The position numbers and the translations under genes were made by a program. Shown here in pieces: positions 38,926 to 46,033 of a stretch of 46,605 bases of DNA. Below the pieces are notes generated by a model. The model had not been told where the DNA came from, did not search any database, and saw nothing but the letters and a program-made list of their open reading frames with translations. Where the stretch lies: assembly GCA_014653815.1 (NCBI GenBank), contig JACWDZ010000006.1, positions 1 through 46,605 of the forward strand, read 5' to 3'. Each line of letters starts with the position of its first letter. Positions within the stretch are counted from its first letter, which is position 1. Source of the stretch: Pelagibacterales bacterium SAG-MED29 (GTDB lineage: Bacteria > Pseudomonadota > Alphaproteobacteria > Pelagibacterales > Pelagibacteraceae).

Positions 38926-39717
38926 ATGATCGGCCTTATATTTGGGGAAACTGATTTTCCAAAGCAAATTTTAAAAAAAGTAAAGAGTAAAAAAAGATAT
39001 TTAATTATTGATTTAACTAAAAGAAAAACTTTCAAAAAAGATAAAAATTCTTATTCTGTTTCCTTAGGACAATTCGGGAAAATTATAAAAATATTAAAAG
39101 AAAAAAAATGTAAAAAAGTTTTATTTGCTGGAAAAGTTAAAAAACCAGGATTTTCTAAACTACGCTTAGATCTCAAAGGTCTATATTATATACCAAGAAT
39201 TATTAAAAGTTCAAAACTTGGTGATGCTTCTATTCTAAAAGAAATAATAAACATCTTTAAAAAAGAAAGAATCACAACGATCAGTTCATTGTTTTTTAAT
39301 CCTGAATTAACTTTAAAAAAAGGAAATTACTCTAAAATAAAACCTAATAGAGAAGACAAAATTGATATTCATCAAGCTATTAAAACATTAAGTAGATTAA
39401 GAAAATATACTTTCAGTCAAGGAACGGTAGTTAGGAATGAAAAAGTTATCGCTATTGAAGGTAAAGGAGGTACTCAAAAAATGCTTAAGCGATGTAAAAG
39501 TAAAAAATTTAAAAATAAAGGTGTATTAGTCAAACTTCCAAAAAAAGGCCAAGATCTTAGAATTGATTTACCGACTGTTGGTTTAAGAACATTAAAACAA
39601 TGTAAGCTAGCTGGTTTAAAAGGAATTGTACTTAAAAACAAACAAAATGTTTTTTTAGAAAAAAATAAATGCATCAGCTTTGCCAATAAAAATAAAATGT
39701 TTATTAAGGTAAAATGA
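38926..39717 (+). CDS. lpxI: UDP-2,3-diacylglucosamine pyrophosphatase LpxI (DUF1009)
   Basis: LpxI hydrolyses UDP-diacylglucosamine to lipid X in alphaproteobacteria and replaces LpxH of E. coli. The 263-aa protein matches in its two parts: an N-terminal domain (GQFGKIIKILKEKKCKKVLFAG without further repeats) and a C-terminal domain with EGKGGTQKML near 180 and the motif RIDLPTVGLRTL, whose Asp is essential in the Caulobacter enzyme. It lies in the lpx cluster as expected, but its ATGA stop runs into a sugar dehydrogenase gene and not into lpxB. Confidence 0.92.
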   Translation: MIGLIFGETDFPKQILKKVKSKKRYLIIDLTKRKTFKKDKNSYSVSLGQFGKIIKILKEKKCKKVLFAGKVKKPGFSKLRLDLKGLYYIPRIIKSSKLGDASILKEIINIFKKERITTISSLFFNPELTLKKGNYSKIKPNREDKIDIHQAIKTLSRLRKYTFSQGTVVRNEKVIAIEGKGGTQKMLKRCKSKKFKNKGVLVKLPKKGQDLRIDLPTVGLRTLKQCKLAGLKGIVLKNKQNVFLEKNKCISFANKNKMFIKVK

Positions 39718-40775
39718 AAAAGTTAATTATTTTTTTATTCATATTAGATTTTACAAATTTATATTCTTCAGATTTAAAATTTGAAAAGATTTCTGATGAT
39801 TTAAATAAACCTTGGAGTTTATCATTTATTGACAAGGAAAATGTTTTAATTACTGAAAAAAAAGGTAAGTTATTAATTTTAAATATAAATGATAAGAATA
39901 TAGATGAAATACAGCACAACCTATCTATTATTAGTTTAGGTCAAGGTGGATTGCTTGATGTTTTATATGAGAATGAACAAGTTTATATTTCATATTCTGA
40001 AAATAGAGGTAATTGGGAAACTAGCACATCTGTAGCTAAAGGAAATTTTGATAAAAAAAATATTAAATTTAAGAATATTTTTAGAGCTGAACCACCTATT
40101 GATTCTGGTTATCATTTTGGATCAAGACTAGTTATTAAAGATAAACATTTGTATATAACTGCAGGCGAACGAGGCCAAGGAATGATCGCTCAAGACTCTA
40201 CAAAGCATCCAGGAAGTATAATAAGAATAAACCTTGATGGATCTATTCCTAAAGACAATCCAAAATTTAAAGGTAAAACTGATTGGCTACCTGAAATTTT
40301 TCAAATAGGCGTTAGAAATCCACAAGGAATGGCTCTTTCTCCATTTGATAATAAAATTTATTTAACAAATCATGGAGCAAAAGGAGGAGATTGGTTTGGT
40401 AAGGCAAATTTTGGAGAAAATTATGGCTGGAAAATATTAGGCTGGGGTGGAACTAATTATTCTGGAACTAAAATAGGTCCTAAATGGAAACCAGGATTCA
40501 CAAAAGCAATTAGATATTGGGTGCCTTCTATAGCAGTTAGCGCAATGACTATTTATAATGGAACTACATTTAAGGAATGGAATGGTAATGCTTTAGTTGC
40601 TTCATTAAAAGATCAATCTTTGAGAAAAATTGAATTTAAAAACAATAAATTTTTAAATGAGAAGATTATTTTTAAAGATAATATAGGTAGAATAAGAGAC
40701 ATCAAAATACATAAAGAAACTGGAGATCTTTATATGCTCTCAGATAATGGAGAGCTTTGGAGAATGTATAAATGA
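39714..40775 (+). CDS. Periplasmic PQQ-type aldose sugar dehydrogenase (GSDH/Yli I family)
   Basis: The 353-aa protein has a signal peptide of about 18-19 residues and the six-bladed propeller of soluble aldose sugar dehydrogenases, which in studied members oxidise sugars in the periplasm with pyrroloquinoline quinone. Motifs visible are LNKPWSLSFID, GQGGLLDVLY, GYHFGSRLVI, the GVRNPQGMALSP segment with its Arg-Asn-Pro-Gln, and LTNHGAKGGDW (usual form xxEHGPRGGDE; the Glu is Asn here). Family membership does not prove PQQ use, because many homologues are untested and SAR11 is not obviously a PQQ producer. It is ATGA-coupled to lpxI upstream and to lpxB downstream, so it is expressed with lipid A genes. 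Confidence 0.85.
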   Translation: MKKLIIFLFILDFTNLYSSDLKFEKISDDLNKPWSLSFIDKENVLITEKKGKLLILNINDKNIDEIQHNLSIISLGQGGLLDVLYENEQVYISYSENRGNWETSTSVAKGNFDKKNIKFKNIFRAEPPIDSGYHFGSRLVIKDKHLYITAGERGQGMIAQDSTKHPGSIIRINLDGSIPKDNPKFKGKTDWLPEIFQIGVRNPQGMALSPFDNKIYLTNHGAKGGDWFGKANFGENYGWKILGWGGTNYSGTKIGPKWKPGFTKAIRYWVPSIAVSAMTIYNGTTFKEWNGNALVASLKDQSLRKIEFKNNKFLNEKIIFKDNIGRIRDIKIHKETGDLYMLSDNGELWRMYK

Positions 40776-41902
40776 AAAAATTATTTATTCTTACAGGTGA
40801 ACCATCAGGAGATAAATTAGCATCAAAGGTTATTATTGATTTAAAAAAGATAAATCAAAATATAGAATTTTTATCTGTTGGAGGAGAACATCTTCAATCT
40901 TTGGGTATAAAATCTATTTATGATTTGAATGAAATTACTTATTTAGGTTTTACCAATGTAATTTTAAACATATTGAAGATAAATAAAAAAATTAATGAAA
41001 CTGTAAAATCAATCATAGACTATAATCCAGATATACTGTTCACAGTTGATAGTCCTGATTTCACTCTTAGGGTTGCTGAAAAAGTAAAAAAAATAAATAC
41101 TAAAATTAGAACTGTTCATTATGTAGCTCCACAAGTTTGGGTATGGAGAGAAGGAAGAGTTAAAAAGATTAAAAGTTTTATAGATCATATTCTATTATTA
41201 TTTCATTTTGAAAAAAAATATTTTGAAAAAGAAAATGTAAGTTGTGAATTTGTAGGTCACCCATTATTAGAAAATAAGGAAAGAAGTAAAATTGACATCA
41301 ATCAAATCATTGGGAAAAATAAAGCATTAATCTCAGTATTTGCGGGAAGTCGTAAGTCAGAGATTCTTGTTTTAATGCCAATTTTATTAGATTTTATAAA
41401 ATTAATGAATGAGAAGTACACAGATATGACTTATGTGTTTCATTCTACAAGAGAATATTCAGATCTTCTCAAATCATTCATCAATAAAAGCAGCCTATCA
41501 AACTGTGAAATAGTAAGTGACGATAAAATTAAAGCTCATATTTTGCAAAAGTCAGTGTTTGCTGTTGCTAAATCTGGAACAGTTTCTTTGGAAATCTCAA
41601 ATGCAAAGATACCTTCAATTATTCTCTATAAAATGGGTTTTATAAATTTTATGATAGTTAAAAGTCTAGTTAAAACAAAATATGCAAATATTATAAACTT
41701 TGCTGCTAATGAGGAAATTATACCTGAACTTCTTCAATCTAATTGTAATTCTAAAAATATTTATAAACATGTAAGTAATTTTTTAGATGATCCCAATAAA
41801 ATTAAAGAGCAAGTTAATAGAGTTCAAAGTATTTTAGATAAACTCAAAATCAATAGATCTTCTTCAGAATTAGCAAGTTTATCTCTAAACAAATTTTTGT
41901 AA
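40772..41902 (+). CDS. lpxB: Lipid-A-disaccharide synthase
   Basis: LpxB joins lipid X to UDP-diacylglucosamine to form the beta-1,6 disaccharide of lipid A. The 376-aa GT-B, GT19 family protein shows the N-terminal GEPSGDKLASKVI, the catalytic-site segment DSPDFTLRVAEKVK, HYVAPQVWVWREGRVKKI, the VGHPLLEN motif, and in the C-terminal half FAGSRKSEI and AKSGTVSLE. No lpxK or kdtA follows in the window. Its stop overlaps the next gene by one base. Confidence 0.96.
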   Translation: MKKLFILTGEPSGDKLASKVIIDLKKINQNIEFLSVGGEHLQSLGIKSIYDLNEITYLGFTNVILNILKINKKINETVKSIIDYNPDILFTVDSPDFTLRVAEKVKKINTKIRTVHYVAPQVWVWREGRVKKIKSFIDHILLLFHFEKKYFEKENVSCEFVGHPLLENKERSKIDINQIIGKNKALISVFAGSRKSEILVLMPILLDFIKLMNEKYTDMTYVFHSTREYSDLLKSFINKSSLSNCEIVSDDKIKAHILQKSVFAVAKSGTVSLEISNAKIPSIILYKMGFINFMIVKSLVKTKYANIINFAANEEIIPELLQSNCNSKNIYKHVSNFLDDPNKIKEQVNRVQSILDKLKINRSSSELASLSLNKFL

Positions 41903-42828
41903 TGTTAGTTTATAAACATAATGATTGTTTACTTAAAGATAATGGATTTAATCATCCCGAAAGAAAAGAAAGAATAGATAGCATCTTAGAGTCTATTAAA
42001 CAAATAAAAGATTTTGAAATTAATTTTAAGGACGCACCTCTTGCTGATATTGAGACAATTTCTTTAGTTCATCCTAAAAAACATATTGAAAAAATATTTT
42101 CTAATATACCTAAATCGGGACTGATAGGTGTAGAAAAAGAACCTTACGCAGATACTATGCTTTGTCCTAATAGTAAAAATGCTATTTTAAGATCTTGTGG
42201 TGCTGGAATCGCCGCAGCAGATGATTTAATGAAAAAAAATGAAAGAGTATTTTGTGCTATAAGACCTCCAGGACATCATGCGGAGACAACAAAATCTATG
42301 GGTTTTTGTTTTGTGAATAACATTGCTGTTACTGCCAAATATTTACAGAATAAATACAAAGTCAACAAAATAGCTATTATAGACTTTGATGTACATCATG
42401 GCAATGGAACGCAAGAGATTTTTTATAATGATAAAACTGTATTATATGCTTCTTCCCATGAATTTCCATTATTTCCAGGCACAGGTTCTGAACAAGAGAC
42501 AGGTGTAGGTAATATTTTTAATGCCCCTTTAATGAATGGAATGGAAGGTAAAGAATTTTTAAAAATATTTGATCAAAAAATACTTAGACCAATAGATAAA
42601 TTCAAACCAGAGATAATTTTAATCTCTGCTGGATTTGACGCGCATAAGAGAGATCCTTTAGCAAATATTAATTTAGAATCAGAAGATTTTTATCAAATTA
42701 CAAAACAAATTGTAGATCTAAGTAGAATACATTCTAAAGGTAGAATCATTTCTTTTTTGGAGGGTGGATATGACCTGCTAGCTTTATCAGAAAGTATTAA
42801 ACAGCATTTATTAGCATTAAAAAACTAA
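41902..42828 (+). CDS. Histone deacetylase-family zinc amidohydrolase
   Basis: The 308-aa protein is a class II-type deacetylase-fold zinc hydrolase. RPPGHHAETTKSMGFC carries the catalytic His pair, DFDVHHGNGTQEIF the first zinc Asp and His, and SAGFDAHKRDPLAN the second zinc Asp; FLEGGYDL closes the fold. Bacterial members deacetylate acetylpolyamines or small molecules and proteins, and the substrate here is open. Its start overlaps the lpxB stop by one base, so it probably belongs to the same message. In several alphaproteobacteria such a gene stands by xseB, which is not the case here. Confidence 0.9.
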   Translation: MLVYKHNDCLLKDNGFNHPERKERIDSILESIKQIKDFEINFKDAPLADIETISLVHPKKHIEKIFSNIPKSGLIGVEKEPYADTMLCPNSKNAILRSCGAGIAAADDLMKKNERVFCAIRPPGHHAETTKSMGFCFVNNIAVTAKYLQNKYKVNKIAIIDFDVHHGNGTQEIFYNDKTVLYASSHEFPLFPGTGSEQETGVGNIFNAPLMNGMEGKEFLKIFDQKILRPIDKFKPEIILISAGFDAHKRDPLANINLESEDFYQITKQIVDLSRIHSKGRIISFLEGGYDLLALSESIKQHLLALKN

Positions 42829-42907
42829 ATATCCACAACACCCCAAATCGTACATATATATATTAAAATATCATAGTAATTATTCATTAATAAAATATAG
42901 TGATTCT

Positions 42908-43564
42908 ATGGACTTTATTATCGTCATTGGGATTGGCGCAATTTTAGTTGCTACAGGTGTAATCTCACCAAAGCCAAAAGATGATGAAATAGCCGAAGCA
43001 GAAGTAGTTAAAACTGAAGAAGTTATTACACCTCCTCCAGAAATAAAACCAGAACCAGAACCAGAACCAGAACCTGAGCCAACACCAACGCCAGAACCTG
43101 AGCCCGAGCCTCAACCAGAACCTGAGCCTGAACCAGCTAAAGAAACAGAACCTGAAGAAGAAGTAAATCAAGAGCAAGTTCAAGAGGAAGAAGCTAAACC
43201 TGAAGAGCCTGAACTTACAGCAACTCAAGAGACAGAAGAGAAGGAAGAAGAAGGAGGTGGTTGGTTAAACATAGTTCTTTATATTTTAGGAGCAATAGCT
43301 GTTATCGCAGCAGGATTTTATTTCTTTATGAGAAGAGAGCCTGAACCTAAGACAGCAGCAGATATTGGTAGAGAAGAGTCAAATCAACAACCTGAACCAG
43401 AACCTACAACTAAACCAGAACCAACACCTGAACCAGAACCAACACCTGAACCAGAACCAACACCTGAACCAGAGCCTCAACAAGAAGAAACACCTCAAGA
43501 AGAGAGTCAATCAGAAAATACCGACCAATCATCAAATGATGATAACGAAAATAATAATAGATAA
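42908..43564 (+). CDS. Pro/Glu-rich two-TM protein of unknown function
   Basis: I do not recognise this 218-aa protein. It starts with a hydrophobic segment (about residues 3-18), continues with a Pro-Glu repeat stretch (about 48-77), an acidic region, a second hydrophobic segment (about 123-138, WLNIVLYILGAIAVIAAGFY), ending RREPEP, and a further (PEPTPE)n stretch (about 165-195) with an acidic-Asn tail. It is strongly acidic and low in complexity outside the membrane segments. Pro-Glu spacers of this kind usually act as extended linkers across the periplasm or between domains. A 79-nt gap and a probable own promoter precede it. Confidence 0.7.
   Translation: MDFIIVIGIGAILVATGVISPKPKDDEIAEAEVVKTEEVITPPPEIKPEPEPEPEPEPTPTPEPEPEPQPEPEPEPAKETEPEEEVNQEQVQEEEAKPEEPELTATQETEEKEEEGGGWLNIVLYILGAIAVIAAGFYFFMRREPEPKTAADIGREESNQQPEPEPTTKPEPTPEPEPTPEPEPTPEPEPQQEETPQEESQSENTDQSSNDDNENNNR
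43049..43134 (+). repeat. Imperfect 6-bp repeat coding for Pro-Glu (first tract)
   Basis: CCAGAA is repeated four times at 43049-43072 and then drifts (CCTGAG, CCAACA, CCAGAA variants) up to about 43134. It encodes the first Pro-Glu tract of the host gene. It stays in register with codons, so length changes by unit would not shift the frame. Confidence 0.8.
43415..43468 (+). repeat. 18-bp tandem repeat, three perfect copies (second Pro-Glu tract)
   Basis: The unit CCAGAACCAACACCTGAA occurs three times without a mismatch (43415-43432, 43433-43450, 43451-43468) and a partial fourth copy follows. Each unit encodes PEPTPE. Perfect identity at the DNA level, not just the protein level, points to recent slippage-type expansion. 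Confidence 0.9.
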
Positions 43565-43604
43565 TATTTAAAAAGTTTTATATAATAATTTTAAGTATAA
43601 GCCG

Positions 43605-43627
43605 TGTTGAAACCCAACAAGGAGGTG
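43605..43627 (+). promoter_or_regulatory. Small hairpin abutting an unusually strong Shine-Dalgarno
   Basis: TGTTG (43605-43609) and CAACA (43615-43619) can form a 5-bp hairpin with the loop AAACC. AAGGAGGTG (43619-43627) follows at once and is the longest Shine-Dalgarno match I saw in this window, placed 4-6 nt before the ATG at 43632. TATAAT lies upstream at 43581-43586. The hairpin may keep the ribosome site open or occlude it partly. Confidence 0.45.
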
Positions 43628-43631
43628 TTAT

Positions 43632-43811
43632 ATGAAAAAAAAAACAGACTTCTACTTACTCAAGCAAAAATCTTTATCAGAAGGCGATCTTTTCATAACT
43701 GACTATATTAAAACAAAGCAGAAAGTAATAAGATTAGAAAAACAATTAGAATTGTTACAACTTCGTATGGACTCTTTAAAATTAAAGAAAGTTATAAAAT
43801 TATATGATTAA
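43632..43811 (+). CDS. 59-aa basic coiled-coil protein of unknown function
   Basis: The ORF is too short for many gene finders but has good support: a near-perfect Shine-Dalgarno, an ATG start, an 8-nt overlap with the nuclease gene behind it and sensible codon use. The protein begins MKKKTDFYLLKQKS, then GDLFITDYIKTKQ, and has a Leu/Ile-rich heptad-like helix (about 32-56: VIRLEKQLELLQLRMDSLK) that could form a coiled coil. I do not recognise a family. It has no cysteine, no signal peptide and no membrane segment, so it is probably cytosolic. Coupling to the nuclease suggests a partner, inhibitor or translation-coupling leader peptide. Confidence 0.65.
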   Translation: MKKKTDFYLLKQKSLSEGDLFITDYIKTKQKVIRLEKQLELLQLRMDSLKLKKVIKLYD

Positions 43812-44622
43812 CAATAAACTAAATAAAACAAAGGAATATACTCTAAATCCAAGTGCACTTTCTTATTTGTGCTATCATTGCGAATATATGAAACAAAATT
43901 ATCATTTATATAATTCTTCAATTTCTGCAGGTATCACTCAAACCTTGGACGGTATTCAAAAAAAATATTTTCTTGGAGATAGCACTAAAATTGATAAAAA
44001 ACTAAAAGATGGAGAAACTATTGATCCATATAATGTAACATTTTTTTCTAAATTATTATTTGATGATAAAAAAAGACCATTTAGAATTCTGGGTAAAGGT
44101 GATGCGATCATTAAATTTAAAGATGGAACATGTGGAATAGTTGATTATAAAACTTCAAAATTTAAAAAAAAAGATAGCAAGGATCAGTTTAAGGAAAAAG
44201 ATCTTTTAAAAAAAATTAAAGAGTACGATCCACAACTTCATGCTTATTATCTACTGTACTCAAATTTAGAAAATGATCCTATTGTTTTAGAAAAAAAATA
44301 TAAGTTAAAATATCCTAATTCAAAAAAAGAAAATATTTCTAGATATATAGAAAGAACATTAAATAGAATTGAAGATATTAAAGTTTCAAAACCAAAAATT
44401 TTTGGATTAGTATTTATATACCCAGAAAATTCAAATTTTGATAAAGGCAAATATGTCGAATTCTCACATGCATTTAAGGAAGTAAAAATAGATATAAAGA
44501 ATTTTAAAAAAAAAGTAACAGATTACTTAGACGTTATGCACAAACCAGAGCCACCAGAACCAAATATGGATTGTTGTGGAATAATGCATAATTTTTTCTA
44601 CGATAAAAAAAAATTAAAATAA
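43804..44622 (+). CDS. PD-(D/E)XK superfamily nuclease with four Cys (Cas4/RecB-like fold)
   Basis: The 272-aa protein shows the RecB/Cas4-type core: a Gly-Asp in LGKGDAIIKF (about 98-107), the catalytic strand GIVDYKTSKF (about 112-121; Asp-x-Lys) and PQLHAYYLL (about 146-154; the QxxxY motif). An N-terminal LCYHCEYM (Cys-x2-Cys, about residues 20-23) and a C-terminal MDCCGIMHNFF (Cys-Cys, about 258-259) could together hold an iron-sulfur cluster, as in Cas4 and AddB-type nucleases. The spacing differs from classical Cas4. There are no CRISPR repeats or cas genes in the window, so it looks like a stand-alone nuclease. It overlaps the 59-aa ORF and abuts convergent gltX. Confidence 0.75.
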   Translation: MINNKLNKTKEYTLNPSALSYLCYHCEYMKQNYHLYNSSISAGITQTLDGIQKKYFLGDSTKIDKKLKDGETIDPYNVTFFSKLLFDDKKRPFRILGKGDAIIKFKDGTCGIVDYKTSKFKKKDSKDQFKEKDLLKKIKEYDPQLHAYYLLYSNLENDPIVLEKKYKLKYPNSKKENISRYIERTLNRIEDIKVSKPKIFGLVFIYPENSNFDKGKYVEFSHAFKEVKIDIKNFKKKVTDYLDVMHKPEPPEPNMDCCGIMHNFFYDKKKLK

Positions 44623-46014
44623 TTATAATATTGATTTTAATCTTTTTAACACATCAGATTTATCTAAAGATAAAATTACGTCATATAAACCTGGACCAAA
44701 TCTAGATCCAACCAATGCTATTCTTAATGGTTGACCGACACCTTTAAAATTAGTCTTATGCTTATCAATTAGGGATTTAATTATAGGCTCTAAAGTTTCT
44801 CTAGATAAAGAGGAGATTTTTTCATATTCATTAATAAAGTCGTTAATTACTTTCTTAGATAAATCATCAATTAGCTTTTTATCATCTACACCAATCTTAA
44901 TTTTATCATTAATAATATATTGAGCATTATTCCAAATATCCTCTAGGGTTTTTGCTTTATTTTTTAAAAAGTTCATAGATTTTAAAAGAACAGTCTCTTT
45001 AGATTGATCAATAGCTGTCTTATATTTTGAAATATATTCTTTAAGGAAATGGAATAAATCCTTTTCATTAATGGTCTTTATATATGTTTCATTAATAGAA
45101 TATATTCTGGACATATCTAATTTTGATGGAGATTTTCCAACTCCATTTAAATCAAATAAATCAATGCTTTCTTGCTTCGTAAATATCTCTTTATCTTTAT
45201 AAGACCAACCTAGTCTTAAAAGATAATTCCTTAAAGCATCAGCGATTATTCCGATCTTAATATAATCTTCTAGTGTAGAAGCATTATCTCTTTTAGATAG
45301 TTTCTTTCCTTGTTCACTATGAATCAAAGGTATGTGAGCAAAATTTGGAACATCCCAACCCATTGCGTCATAAATTTGTTTTTGTTTAAAAGAGTTTATC
45401 ATATGATCATCTCCTCTAATAACATGGGTAATTTTCATTTCATGGTCATCAACGGTAGCTGATAGTTGATAAGTAGGAGATTTGTCTTTTCTTAAAATAA
45501 TAAAATCTTCAATAGTAGAATTAGAAATAGTTCTTTCTCCCTGAACTAAATCTTTGATAATCGTATTTCCTGAAATTTTACTTTTAAATCTTATAACTGG
45601 CTTAACACTTTCTGGAATTTTAAGATCTTTGGCATCCCTCCATTTTCTATTATAAACATATGGGATACCTTGCTTTTTACATTTTTCTTTTTGATCGTTA
45701 ATCTCTTCCTCAGTACAGTAACATTTATATGCAAATCCTTTTTCAAGAAGCTCTTCCGCAATACTAATGTGTTCAGAGATTTTTTTTGATTGAATATATT
45801 CTTCACCATCATGTTGAATTCCAAGCCAAGCTAATGATGATATTATTTGTTTTTTAAACTGATCTTTAGACCTTTCTTTATCGGTATCTTCTATTCTTAA
45901 GAAATATTTCCCTTTATTTTTTTTTGCAAGAAGCCAATTAAATAATGCTGTTCTTACACCACCAATATGAAGAGGCCCAGTAGGAGAGGGCGCAAACCTA
46001 CAATTAAAAGACAT
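44623..46014 (-). CDS. gltX: Glutamyl-tRNA synthetase
   Basis: GltX charges tRNA-Glu (and tRNA-Gln in bacteria without GlnRS, where an amidotransferase finishes the job). The 463-aa class I synthetase has the HIGH-type motif FAPSPTGPLHIGG near 8-20, DTDKERS, ATVDDHEMKITHVIRGDDH, and the KMSKS-type KLSKRD near 240. Its last codon abuts the stop of the nuclease gene with no base between. It lies downstream of lexA on the same strand, with a gap of only about 19 nt, in a classical alphaproteobacterial arrangement from which comEC and gltA are missing. Confidence 0.97.
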   Translation of the reverse strand: MSFNCRFAPSPTGPLHIGGVRTALFNWLLAKKNKGKYFLRIEDTDKERSKDQFKKQIISSLAWLGIQHDGEEYIQSKKISEHISIAEELLEKGFAYKCYCTEEEINDQKEKCKKQGIPYVYNRKWRDAKDLKIPESVKPVIRFKSKISGNTIIKDLVQGERTISNSTIEDFIILRKDKSPTYQLSATVDDHEMKITHVIRGDDHMINSFKQKQIYDAMGWDVPNFAHIPLIHSEQGKKLSKRDNASTLEDYIKIGIIADALRNYLLRLGWSYKDKEIFTKQESIDLFDLNGVGKSPSKLDMSRIYSINETYIKTINEKDLFHFLKEYISKYKTAIDQSKETVLLKSMNFLKNKAKTLEDIWNNAQYIINDKIKIGVDDKKLIDDLSKKVINDFINEYEKISSLSRETLEPIIKSLIDKHKTNFKGVGQPLRIALVGSRFGPGLYDVILSLDKSDVLKRLKSIL

Positions 46015-46033
46015 TTAAGTTAATTAGACTATT

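Noticed and set aside
42965-43228. Phe/Trp-rich minus-strand frame over the Pro-Glu repeats
   Set aside because: It is the mirror of CCAGAA-type repeats (Trp/Phe/Leu codons) and not a believable protein.
43049-43468. Possible CRISPR array or regulatory iterons
   Set aside because: The units are 6 and 18 bp, contiguous, without unique spacers and in codon register, so they are coding tandem repeats.
43365-43571. Asn/Gln-rich plus-strand frame ending at 43571
   Set aside because: It is a frame-shifted reading of the tandem repeat, and the in-register Pro-Glu protein explains the sequence.
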